Positions 1-6,026 of a DNA stretch of 8,538 nucleotides are shown piece by piece; the first letter of the stretch is position 1, and the number at the start of each line of letters is the position of its first letter. Location: positions 1 through 8,538 of the forward strand of contig JAMOUT010000067.1 in assembly GCA_027061995.1 (NCBI GenBank), in the 5' to 3' direction. The DNA is from Candidatus Aminicenantota bacterium. GTDB taxonomy: Bacteria; Acidobacteriota; Aminicenantia; JAMOAD01. The translations under genes were made by a program, and so were the position numbers. The notes beneath the pieces were generated by a model that was not told where the DNA came from, ran no database searches, and saw only the letters and a list, made by a program, of their open reading frames with translations.

Positions 1-360
1 CTCATTTCCACCCTCAACAATATCCTTAACAACCCCTAATTCACCGAATTTTTCATCGATTATCTTACAACCTATAAGTTCATGAATAAAATATTCATCC
101 TCTTTTTTTTCAATAATCTCTTCATCGGGAAGCATTATCTCTTTCCCCTTCAGATACAAAAAAGCTTTATTATAATCATCATACCCCTTGAATTTAATGA
201 TTATTTTATCTCTGCTTTGACGGAAATACTCTATTTCCTCTTTTTCGGGAAGATAGACGAACTTTACCTTATTGAATCTATTAATATTAGAAGTAAGGGG
301 AAGCACTAATACTTCCCCTTTGACCCCTATAGGTTTTAAAATTTTTCCAACAGTTATCAA
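1..360 (-). CDS. rimM: Ribosome maturation factor RimM, partial (3' end outside window)
   Basis: RimM helps mature the 30S subunit; it binds ribosomal protein S19 and is needed for efficient 16S rRNA processing. The visible 120 codons start (from a TTG) with MITVGKILKPIGVKGEVLV, the family's N-terminal VGKI.K.HG..GEV signature, followed by PLTSNINRF and the KFKGYDD element of the RimM beta-barrel. The PRC-barrel domain begins near residue 89 (YFIHELIGCKI, then GELGVVKDI). The frame stays open to position 1, so the gene continues beyond the window. The start is the TTG at 360-358: the only upstream codons in this frame are TAC TTT TTT, and before them lies the khpA stop codon. SD support is poor (only an AAGGGTGA-like stretch, rather far away). 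The gene follows khpA by 9 bases, as in the common rpsP-khpA-rimM-trmD order, so trmD would be expected next. Confidence 0.93.
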   Translation of the reverse strand, partial: MITVGKILKPIGVKGEVLVLPLTSNINRFNKVKFVYLPEKEEIEYFRQSRDKIIIKFKGYDDYNKAFLYLKGKEIMLPDEEIIEKKEDEYFIHELIGCKIIDEKFGELGVVKDIVEGGNE

Positions 361-369
361 AAAAAAGTA

Positions 370-609
370 TTATTCACCCTTTTCAATAATTTCGAGGGTA
401 TATCTTCTTCTTTGTTTCATACCGGCAGCGCCAAGGATTGTTCTTATGGCTCTGGCGGTTCTTCCTTGTCGACCGATGACTTTTCCCAAATCACCCTGGT
501 CAACTCTCAGTTCAAGAATGGTTGTTTGTTCACCATCAAGCTGAGTTACATTAACTTTCTCCGGATGATCAACTAAAGATTTTGCAATCATTTCTACTAA
601 GTCCTTCAC
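370..609 (-). CDS. khpA: KH-domain RNA-binding protein KhpA
   Basis: This is a 79-residue single KH-domain protein of the KhpA/YlqC family, a small cytoplasmic RNA chaperone that in Gram-positive bacteria pairs with KhpB. The GxxG nucleic-acid-binding loop is seen as VIGRQGRTA (residues 44-52, GRQG 46-49), followed by the helix [10 protein letters not shown] and the last strand RRRYTLEII; the length is typical of the family. The start is a GTG with a strong AGGAGGT SD (614-620) about 4-5 bases upstream, inside the 17-base gap after rpsP. Its place between rpsP and rimM is a widely conserved order and supports a role linked to ribosome assembly. The stop TAA is in the same frame as the downstream rimM start. 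Confidence 0.95.
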   Translation of the reverse strand: MKDLVEMIAKSLVDHPEKVNVTQLDGEQTTILELRVDQGDLGKVIGRQGRTARAIRTILGAAGMKQRRRYTLEIIEKGE

Positions 610-626
610 GATAACCTCCTATAAGT

Positions 627-875
627 TTAATTGTTCTTGAATTCTTCCAGTTTCTTAAAGATAGCTTTTACGGGGGCTGTCGGTTGCGCTCCCTTTTCAA
701 GCCAATATTTAGCTTTATCAGTATCTACTTTGATCTCACTCGGATCAGTAAGCGGATTATAATACCCGATATAATCAATCACTTTTGTTTCTCGGGGTTT
801 TCTTTTATCAACTATCACAATACGATAGAAAGGTTTATTCTTACGTCCCATTCGTGTTAGTCTAATTGAAACCAT
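627..875 (-). CDS. rpsP: 30S ribosomal protein S16
   Basis: S16 is a primary-type 30S subunit protein that stabilises the 16S 5' and central domains. The 82-residue product has the diagnostic N-terminus MVSIRLTRMGRKNKPFYRIV, then the DKRKPRETKVIDYIGYYNPL block and the C-terminal WLEKGAQPTAPV motif; 80-90 residues is normal. The start ATG (875-873) has an AGGAG site 9 bases upstream. A second ATG lies between SD and start but is out of frame and only 2 bases from the SD. The gene lies 48 bases after ffh and 17 before khpA, the common ffh-rpsP-khpA-rimM cluster. No terminator is visible on either side, so co-transcription is inferred. Confidence 0.97.
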   Translation of the reverse strand: MVSIRLTRMGRKNKPFYRIVIVDKRKPRETKVIDYIGYYNPLTDPSEIKVDTDKAKYWLEKGAQPTAPVKAIFKKLEEFKNN

Positions 876-923
876 TCTGCATCTCTCCTACTTAATTTAG
901 TATGTATTTTACACTTTTTAAAA

Positions 924-2240
924 TCATATGTCAAACATCCTTGTAAATTTACTGAAAAAACCTTTTTTAACAATCTTTTTCATCTCCCGATATTGTTTTA
1001 AAAGTTGGTTTACTTCTGAAACAGGTCTTCCGCTGCCCTTAGCTATTCTTAATCTTCTTTTACCGTTCAGAATCACGGGATTATCCCTTTCCTCTCTTGT
1101 CATTGATAATAAAATAGCTTCCATATGAACTATTTTCTTATCATCGACAGCCATCTTATTTATTTTACCCATCCCGGGTATTTTCGGCATCTGAGCAAGT
1201 ATATCGGAAAGAGAGCCCATCTTTCTGACCTGTTTTAAATTATCAAGAAAATCATCGAGGGAAAACTCTTTTTTTGCCATCTTTTTGGCGATTCTCTCAG
1301 CTTCCTTTTGATCTATAACTTCCTGAGCTTTTTCAACAAGGGATACAATATCACCCATTCCGAGAATTCGAGAAGATAATCTTTCGGGGTAAAAAGGATC
1401 AAGTTTTCCGTATTTTTCACCCGTTCCGACAAATTTAATCGGCTTTTGAGTTATATATGTTATGGACAGAGCCGCTCCGCCCCTTGAATCAGCATCCAAT
1501 TTTGTTAATATTATTGAATCAAACTCTATATCTTCGGAAAATTTTTGCGCACTCTTGACAGCATCGGCCCCTGTCATGGAATCCGCAACAAACATTATCT
1601 CAAAAGGATTAATTTTCTCTTTAACCTCTTTCAATTCTCCCATGAGTTCATCATCTATATGCAATCTTCCGGCGGTATCAACTATGATCGGGTGATAACC
1701 TTTTGCCTTAACACTTTTTTCTATCTTAGAAACAGCGCTTTTAACATCTTTTTCCTCTATTTTAAGGAAATCCACACCTATCTCTTTTGCGATTGTTTCA
1801 AGCTGTTGTTGAGCCGCAGGCCTCTTTAAATCGATGGAAACAAGGAGAGGATTATATTCCTGCTTTTTAAGATAGAGAGCAAGTTTGCCTGCCGTGGTTG
1901 TTTTACCGACACCTTGAAGACCTACAAGCATTAAATAGGACGGGATTTGGGAAGGGATTTTCAGAGGTTTGTTTTCCTCTCCGAGTATTCTCGTTAATTC
2001 ATCATTGAATATCTTGATAAATTGCTGCCCGGGCATAACACTTGTTATAACTTTTTCCCCGAGGGCTTTTTCCTTAACCCTTTTTATGAATTCATTTACG
2101 ACTTTATAATTAACATCCGCAGATAAGAGAGCTAATTTAACATCTCTTAATGCTTTCTCTATATTTTTTTCGGTTATAGAGCCTTCACCCTTGATATATT
2201 TTATAGCGCCTTGTATCTTTTCCGATACTAAATCAAGCAT
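924..2240 (-). CDS. ffh: Signal recognition particle GTPase Ffh (SRP54)
   Basis: Ffh binds 4.5S/SRP RNA and the signal sequences of emerging membrane and secreted proteins, and docks with the receptor FtsY in a GTP-dependent way. The 438-residue protein is full length. It has the N domain helix bundle (residues 1-90; GEGSITEKNIEKALRDVK and LLSADVNY), the G domain with P-loop GLQGVGKT (107-114), DTAGR (188-192) and TKLD (246-249), and a Met-rich M domain (about 325-438) with the RNA-binding helix-turn-helix region RIAKGSGRPVSEVNQLL (398-414). The ATG fits family starts exactly, but no SD precedes it: the 31-base leader after rpmB is almost only A and T. It is encoded downstream of secG in the same run of genes, so two export components share the locus. 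Confidence 0.97.
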   Translation of the reverse strand: MLDLVSEKIQGAIKYIKGEGSITEKNIEKALRDVKLALLSADVNYKVVNEFIKRVKEKALGEKVITSVMPGQQFIKIFNDELTRILGEENKPLKIPSQIPSYLMLVGLQGVGKTTTAGKLALYLKKQEYNPLLVSIDLKRPAAQQQLETIAKEIGVDFLKIEEKDVKSAVSKIEKSVKAKGYHPIIVDTAGRLHIDDELMGELKEVKEKINPFEIMFVADSMTGADAVKSAQKFSEDIEFDSIILTKLDADSRGGAALSITYITQKPIKFVGTGEKYGKLDPFYPERLSSRILGMGDIVSLVEKAQEVIDQKEAERIAKKMAKKEFSLDDFLDNLKQVRKMGSLSDILAQMPKIPGMGKINKMAVDDKKIVHMEAILLSMTREERDNPVILNGKRRLRIAKGSGRPVSEVNQLLKQYREMKKIVKKGFFSKFTRMFDI

Positions 2241-2271
2241 ATTTTTTTATAATTTTGTATAAAACAATAAT

Positions 2272-2499
2272 TTAAGCCTCAGCCACCTCTTCCTTAACTG
2301 CAGGAAAATTTACCACTTTCTCAATTTTCCCGTTTCTGATACAGGAGGTGCAAACCCACACTGTTTTAGGTCCTTTATCGGTTTTAATCTTCACCTTTTG
2401 CAAATTAGGAATCCATCTTCTTCTCGTTGCTTTATGAGAATGGGAAACATTGTTTCCTGTCATAGGTCCTTTACCACATACATAACATTTTTTTGCCAT
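2272..2499 (-). CDS. rpmB: 50S ribosomal protein L28, four-cysteine (zinc-binding) type
   Basis: L28 is a small late-assembling 50S protein. The 75-residue product starts [20 protein letters not shown] and continues with [13 protein letters not shown], both typical of the family. It carries two CxxC pairs, Cys5/Cys8 and Cys50/Cys53 ([10 protein letters not shown]), so it is the zinc-ribbon (C+) form rather than the cysteine-free form that some bacteria use under zinc limitation. The start ATG follows a GGAGG SD by 7 bases. The gene begins only 22 bases from the mature 3' end of tRNA-Ala, so its 5' end is probably made by tRNA processing. I see no separate promoter or Zur-like site. Confidence 0.97.
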   Translation of the reverse strand: MAKKCYVCGKGPMTGNNVSHSHKATRRRWIPNLQKVKIKTDKGPKTVWVCTSCIRNGKIEKVVNFPAVKEEVAEA

Positions 2500-2519
2500 A
2501 ATAATTCCTCCATTATTAT
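2498..2519 (-). promoter_or_regulatory. A-U hairpin holding the rpmB SD in its loop
   Basis: The leader has a perfect 8-base inverted repeat, ATAATAAT / ATTATTAT, around the 6-base loop GGAGGA. The SD therefore sits in the loop, and the 3' arm reaches the first two bases of the rpmB ATG. A stem of eight A-U pairs is weak and may arise by chance in AT-rich DNA. If it forms, it would hold the start codon at low temperature while leaving the SD exposed. Confidence 0.3.
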
Positions 2520-2521
2520 TT

Positions 2522-2594
2522 TGGAGCTGAGGGGGCTCGAACCCCCGACCTCATGACTGCCAGTCATGCGCTCTCCCAGCTGAGCTACAGCCCC
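2522..2594 (-). tRNA. tRNA-Ala(GGC)
   Basis: The 73-base cloverleaf folds fully: acceptor GGGGCTG/CAGCTCC, D arm GCTC/GAGC with an 8-base loop containing GG, anticodon stem CATGA/TCATG with loop CTGGCAG (anticodon GGC), a 5-base variable loop, and a T arm GGGGG-TTCGAGC-CCCCT. The third acceptor pair is G3-U70, the AlaRS identity element, which confirms the assignment. The discriminator is A and CCA is not encoded (the next bases are AAA), so RNase Z and a CCA-adding enzyme are expected to finish the 3' end. It reads GCC/GCU codons. It lies 13 bases after tRNA-Leu and 22 before the rpmB start. Confidence 0.98.
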
Positions 2595-2607
2595 ATAAAT
2601 AAAATAA

Positions 2608-2691
2608 TGCCGAGGAGGGGACTCGAACCCCTACAGGCCTACACCCGCCAACACCTCAAGCTGGTGCGTCTACCAATTCCGCCACCTCGGC
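2608..2691 (-). tRNA. tRNA-Leu(GAG)
   Basis: This is an 84-base class II tRNA. The acceptor stem is GCCGAGG/CCTCGGC, the D arm GCG/CGC with loop GAATTGGTAGA, and the anticodon stem CCAGC/GTTGG with loop TTGAGGT, giving anticodon GAG (codons CUC/CUU). A 15-base variable arm can form CGGG/CCTG, and the T arm is AGGGG-TTCGAGT-CCCCT. The discriminator is A, as LeuRS requires, and CCA is not encoded. It begins 10 bases after the secG stop codon, leaving no room for its own promoter outside secG; co-transcription with secG is the simplest reading. Confidence 0.98.
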
Positions 2692-2701
2692 ATATATATT
2701 T

Positions 2702-3001
2702 TTACTTCTTTTTCTGGGTATCGCTTACAGGTGGTTTTTTTGTTTTAACATCTTTAACCACTGATTTGGGTCCCTTTGCTTGAATAAGATAAAGGCTAAG
2801 AGATGTAACCATAAATAGTATAGCAAGAGTTACAGTAATTTTATGTAAAATTGTTGCAGCACCTCTTGGTCCGAAAACAGTCTGACTTCCCGTCATACCG
2901 AAAGCACTCGCAAGATCTCCACCTTTGCCTGATTGCATTAATACCACTATTACCAGCAAGAAACTAACAATTACATGAATAACCAAAAGTAATGTTGTCA
3001 T
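2702..3001 (-). CDS. secG: Protein-export membrane protein SecG
   Basis: SecG is the small auxiliary subunit of the SecYEG translocon. The 99-residue product has two membrane segments (about residues 3-22 and 55-73). The cytoplasmic loop between them carries the conserved block LMQSGKGGDLASAFG followed by GSQTVFGPRG (residues 21-47). The C-terminal tail is charged and lysine-rich (ends QKKK), as often seen. An AAGGAG SD (3010-3015) lies 8 bases before the ATG and overlaps the end of tpiA, whose stop is only 3 bases away, so translation is probably coupled. The stop codon lies 10 bases from the mature 5' end of tRNA-Leu, so RNase P cleavage would give the secG message a very short 3' UTR. Confidence 0.96.
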   Translation of the reverse strand: MTTLLLVIHVIVSFLLVIVVLMQSGKGGDLASAFGMTGSQTVFGPRGAATILHKITVTLAILFMVTSLSLYLIQAKGPKSVVKDVKTKKPPVSDTQKKK

Positions 3002-3004
3002 CTA

Positions 3005-3775
3005 CTATTCTCCTTCTAATCTCTTTCCTTCCTCTATAATACTCAAGAAAGATTCACCTTTTAATGAAGCTCCTCCAATCAGAGCTCCGTCTATATCCTC
3101 CTCTTTAAGAAGAGAACAGGCGTTCCCGGGATTAACCGAACCGCCGTAGAGTATTATAGCATAATTTCCCACATCATTTCCATACTTTTCGGTTATTTTT
3201 TTTCTAATAAAAGAATGAACCTCTTCCGCTTGTTCGGGGGAAGCTGTTTCTCCCGTCCCGATTGCCCAAATAGGTTCATAAGCTATTATTATTTTTTTTG
3301 CATTTTTTTTATCTATTCCTGCAAAAGCTTTTTCAATCTGTTTACCGATTTTATCAAATATTTTTCCCTCTTTTCTCTCTTGAAGAGTCTCCCCGACACA
3401 AACAATAGGGGTAATATGATAATCAAGAGCAACTTTCACTTTCCTGTTAACCAAATCATCGGTTTCATAAAAATATTTTCTTCTCTCCGAATGTCCGAGA
3501 ATCACATAATGTGCTCCGCTGTCTTTTACCATCAGAGGGGAGATCTCACCTGTATAAGCTCCCTCTTTTTCATAAAACATGTTTTGTGCGGCAACTTCTA
3601 TGGTTGTATCTTTTAAAGCATCCGATACTACTTTAAGAGATGTAAAAGGGGGAGCGACAATCACTTTAATCTCTCCGCCCGGTTTATAATTCTCTTTCAA
3701 ATATACAGCCAGTTCTTTCGCATCTTCCGAAGTTTTATTCATCTTCCAATTACCTGCTATTACAATAGGTCTCAT
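3005..3775 (-). CDS. tpiA: Triosephosphate isomerase
   Basis: TIM interconverts dihydroxyacetone phosphate and glyceraldehyde 3-phosphate in the cytoplasm. The 256-residue chain is full length and keeps every key residue: Asn9 and Lys11 in AGNWKMN, the electrophile His95 in ILGHSERR, the catalytic base Glu167 in AYEPIWAIGTG (loop 6 follows directly), and the phosphate-binding YGGSVNPGN (210-217) and GGASL (234-238) loops. The ATG is 1 base after the pgk stop. Its SD is TAAGGAGGT, complementary to all nine bases ACCUCCUUA at the 3' end of bacterial 16S rRNA, which predicts very strong initiation coupled to pgk. Order gap-pgk-tpiA is a common glycolytic cluster. Confidence 0.98.
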   Translation of the reverse strand: MRPIVIAGNWKMNKTSEDAKELAVYLKENYKPGGEIKVIVAPPFTSLKVVSDALKDTTIEVAAQNMFYEKEGAYTGEISPLMVKDSGAHYVILGHSERRKYFYETDDLVNRKVKVALDYHITPIVCVGETLQERKEGKIFDKIGKQIEKAFAGIDKKNAKKIIIAYEPIWAIGTGETASPEQAEEVHSFIRKKITEKYGNDVGNYAIILYGGSVNPGNACSLLKEEDIDGALIGGASLKGESFLSIIEEGKRLEGE

Positions 3776-3776
3776 T

Positions 3777-4961
3777 TTATACCTCCTTATCCGATAAACA
3801 CTCTATCCCGGGGAGTTTTTTCCCCGATAAAAATTCAAGAGAAGCTCCTCCGCCTGTTGATATATGCGTTATTTTATCCGCAACTCCCGCTTTTTTCACG
3901 GCGGAAACAGAATCTCCCCCTCCGATTATTGAAATCCCTTCAGATTCTGCCACAGCTTTTGCCATATCAAAAGTTCCTTTTGAAAATTTTTTAATCTCAA
4001 AAACTCCCATGGGACCATTCCACACTATAAGTTTGGCATTTCCGATTCTGTTTTTATACTTCTCAATCGTCTTCTCACCTATATCAACACCTATATAATC
4101 ATCTTCTATATTTTCCGTAAAAATTCTAACCTGAGCATCCTCATTTATCTCTTTTACACACAGATGATCTTCGGGGAATAGAATCTCAACCCCTTTTGCT
4201 TCCGCTTTTTCCATAATCTCTTTTGTTTTTTCAAAATGCTCGTTATCAAAAAGGGATTTACCAATCTCATACCCTTTTGCTTTCAGGAAAGTATAAGCCA
4301 TCCCTCCACCAACCAAAATAGTATCAACTTTATCAAGGAGATTTTCCATAACGGGAATCTTATCTTTAACTTTGGCACCGCCGAGTATGGCAATATAAGG
4401 TTTTTTAGGATTTTCAACCGCCATTGACAGATATTCCAACTCTTTTGAAATCAAAAAGCCCATAGCCGCAACTTTTACAAAAGAAGCTATCCCCACAACA
4501 GAAGCATGAGCTCTGTGTGATGCTCCGAAAGCATCATTAACATATATATCGACCCCTTTTGCCAGCTCTTTTGAAAATTCCTCATCATTCTTTGTCTCTC
4601 CCGAAACATATCTCGTGTTTTCGAGGAGAAAAATGTCTCCGCTTTTCAAATTGTTTTTAATATCATCAACTTTTTCACCTATGGTTTCTCCTATGAAAAT
4701 CACTTTTTTATCCAAAACAGAAGACAGCTTTTCGGCAACAGGTTTTAAAGAAAACTCGGGTTTTCTCTCCCCTTCGGGTCTTCCCAAATGGGAAGCTATG
4801 ATAAGTTTTGCACCTTTTTCATTCAAATACTTTATTGTTTTAAGAGCCTTTACTATCCTTGTATCATCCTGGATAATCCCCTCTTTTAAAGGAACATTAA
4901 AATCAACCCTGAGAAATACGGTTTTATTTGAAACATTTATATCATCGACTCTCAGTTTCAT
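3777..4961 (-). CDS. pgk: Phosphoglycerate kinase
   Basis: PGK transfers phosphate from 1,3-bisphosphoglycerate to ADP, the first ATP-yielding step of glycolysis. The 394-residue two-domain enzyme is intact: RVDFNVP (18-24), SHLGRPEG (57-64) and DAFGASHRAHASVVG (143-157) form the substrate-binding N domain. GGAKVKDK (194-201), WNGPMGVFE (314-322), GGGDS (347-351) and STGGGASLEFL (368-378) form the nucleotide-binding C domain. I chose the ATG at 4961 rather than the in-frame TTG at 4979: the ATG has a GGAGG site 5 bases upstream, that SD would otherwise be coding sequence, and MKLRVDDINV matches usual family starts. It follows gap by 62 bases and overlaps the SD of tpiA. Confidence 0.97.
   Translation of the reverse strand: MKLRVDDINVSNKTVFLRVDFNVPLKEGIIQDDTRIVKALKTIKYLNEKGAKLIIASHLGRPEGERKPEFSLKPVAEKLSSVLDKKVIFIGETIGEKVDDIKNNLKSGDIFLLENTRYVSGETKNDEEFSKELAKGVDIYVNDAFGASHRAHASVVGIASFVKVAAMGFLISKELEYLSMAVENPKKPYIAILGGAKVKDKIPVMENLLDKVDTILVGGGMAYTFLKAKGYEIGKSLFDNEHFEKTKEIMEKAEAKGVEILFPEDHLCVKEINEDAQVRIFTENIEDDYIGVDIGEKTIEKYKNRIGNAKLIVWNGPMGVFEIKKFSKGTFDMAKAVAESEGISIIGGGDSVSAVKKAGVADKITHISTGGGASLEFLSGKKLPGIECLSDKEV
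3781..3789 (-). promoter_or_regulatory. tpiA ribosome binding site, full 9-base anti-SD match
   Basis: The site reads TAAGGAGGT and lies inside the last codons of pgk, 5 bases before the tpiA ATG. It matches the standard bacterial anti-SD over its full length and forms the motif AAGGAGGTATAAAATG, in which the pgk stop TAA is embedded. The same motif with one change stands at the macro/gap junction. Confidence 0.85.
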
Positions 4962-4966
4962 CTCCT

Positions 4967-4971
4967 CCTCC
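4967..4971 (-). promoter_or_regulatory. pgk ribosome binding site
   Basis: GGAGG lies 5 bases before the ATG at 4961, inside the purine run CGGAGGAGGAG. It decides the pgk start against an in-frame TTG six codons upstream, which has no SD of its own (A/T-rich leader). Confidence 0.75.
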
Positions 4972-4999
4972 GTTTTCAATTATTTATTAAATATATAAG

Positions 5000-5014
5000 A
5001 TATTCTCCGAATAT
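5000..5014 (-). other. Small inverted repeat in the gap-pgk spacer
   Basis: The 62-base spacer between gap and pgk holds a perfect 6-base inverted repeat, ATATTC / GAATAT, around the 3-base loop GGA on the transcribed strand, about ten bases after the gap stop. The stem is weak (one G-C pair) and no T-run follows directly, so it is not a convincing terminator. It could mark an RNA-processing or mRNA 3' stabilising site, or be chance. Confidence 0.25.
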
Positions 5015-5023
5015 TATTAATGT

Positions 5024-6025
5024 TTATAATGTTTTCGAGATTTTAATCGCAAGATCTCTCACTCTGCAAGAGTATCCCCATTCATTATCATACCAAGACA
5101 AGACTTTTATGAGGTTTCCTCCGATTGCAACAACATTATCCATATCAACGATGGAAGATCTGTCATCACCTGTATAATCTTTTGAAACAAGAGGTTCGTA
5201 AGAATAACCGAGAATCCCTTTAAGCTCTCCGTCAGCAGCTTTTTCTAAGGCTTTTTTCACCTCTTCGGTAGTTGTCTCTTTTTCAACATGGACAACCAAA
5301 TCAATAAGAGATACATCAGGGGTAGGAACTCTTATGGATATTCCGTGAAGCTTGCCTTCAAGTTCCTTAATTACCAAACCCACCGCTTTAGCGGCTCCGG
5401 TTGTAGTCGGAATCATTGAAAGTGCAGCCGATCTTGCCCTTCTTAAATCTTTATGGGGCAAATCCAAAATTCTCTGATCATTCGTATATGAGTGAACCGT
5501 AGTCATACTCCCTTTTATTATTTTAAAATTATCATGAAGAACCTTGGCTACGGGAGCAACACAATTTGTTGTGCAGGAAGCATTTGAAATTATATTATGT
5601 TTTTCAGGATCATAAAGATTATCATTTACCCCGAGAACTATTGTAACATCGGGATCTGTTGCGGGTGCGGAGATTATCACTTTTTTTGCCCCCGCTTTAA
5701 GATGTTTCTCCGCATCGGGTCTTTTTCTGAAAAGGCCTGTTGATTCGATAACTATATCAATCTTATCCTCTTTCCAAGGTAAATCTTCGGGATTTCTTAT
5801 AGCGGTAACTTTGATTTTCTTTCCGCTTACCTCAATATAATCATCACCATATTTCACCTCTTCCTTAAAAATTCCGAAAACACTGTCATATTTTAAAAGA
5901 TGAGCAAGTGTTTTCGCACTCGTTATATCATTAATTGCAACAATATCAATATCAGGGTTATGATATGAAGCCCTGAAAACATTTCTCCCTATTCTTCCGA
6001 AACCATTGATTGCTACTCTTACCAT
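5024..6025 (-). CDS. gap: Glyceraldehyde-3-phosphate dehydrogenase, type I, NAD-dependent
   Basis: GAPDH oxidises glyceraldehyde 3-phosphate with phosphate and NAD+ to 1,3-bisphosphoglycerate, the substrate of the next gene's product. The 333-residue enzyme has the Rossmann motif INGFGRIGR (6-14), Asp33 (AIND) for NAD ribose binding, catalytic Cys151 in SNASCTTNC, His178 in TTVHSYTNDQ, the S-loop DLPHKDLRRARSA, and WYDNEWGYS (311-319). Asp33 together with the Leu-Pro pair at 189-190 indicates NAD rather than NADP preference. The ATG is 1 base after the macro gene stop, and its SD, TAAGGAGG, is inside the macro gene's last codons. It therefore depends on upstream transcription unless an internal promoter exists. 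Confidence 0.98.
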   Translation of the reverse strand: MVRVAINGFGRIGRNVFRASYHNPDIDIVAINDITSAKTLAHLLKYDSVFGIFKEEVKYGDDYIEVSGKKIKVTAIRNPEDLPWKEDKIDIVIESTGLFRKRPDAEKHLKAGAKKVIISAPATDPDVTIVLGVNDNLYDPEKHNIISNASCTTNCVAPVAKVLHDNFKIIKGSMTTVHSYTNDQRILDLPHKDLRRARSAALSMIPTTTGAAKAVGLVIKELEGKLHGISIRVPTPDVSLIDLVVHVEKETTTEEVKKALEKAADGELKGILGYSYEPLVSKDYTGDDRSSIVDMDNVVAIGGNLIKVLSWYDNEWGYSCRVRDLAIKISKTL

Positions 6026-6026
6026 T

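Noticed and set aside
1-360. rimM as a frameshifted pseudogene because of the T8 tract and missing ATG
   Set aside because: All 120 codons from the TTG are open and match RimM from its first conserved residues, so the frame is intact.
862-882. A six-codon minigene (ATG to TAG) overlapping the rpsP start
   Set aside because: Its ATG is only 2 bases from the AGGAG site, too close for good initiation, and the sequence is explained by the rpsP leader.
2553-2783. Plus-strand open frame across the two tRNA genes
   Set aside because: It is antisense to two perfectly folding tRNAs and the secG end; translated antisense-tRNA frames of this kind (including RRGLEPLQ-like strings) are a known annotation artefact.
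3215-3616. Plus-strand open frame of 133 codons, and similar ones at 82-309, 272-544, 928-1128, 1462-1695, 1545-1829, 4236-4427, 4615-4998, 6010-6324 and 7370-7678
   Set aside because: All lie antisense to intact, recognised genes, have no family resemblance and no convincing SD; they come from the base composition of the opposite strand.
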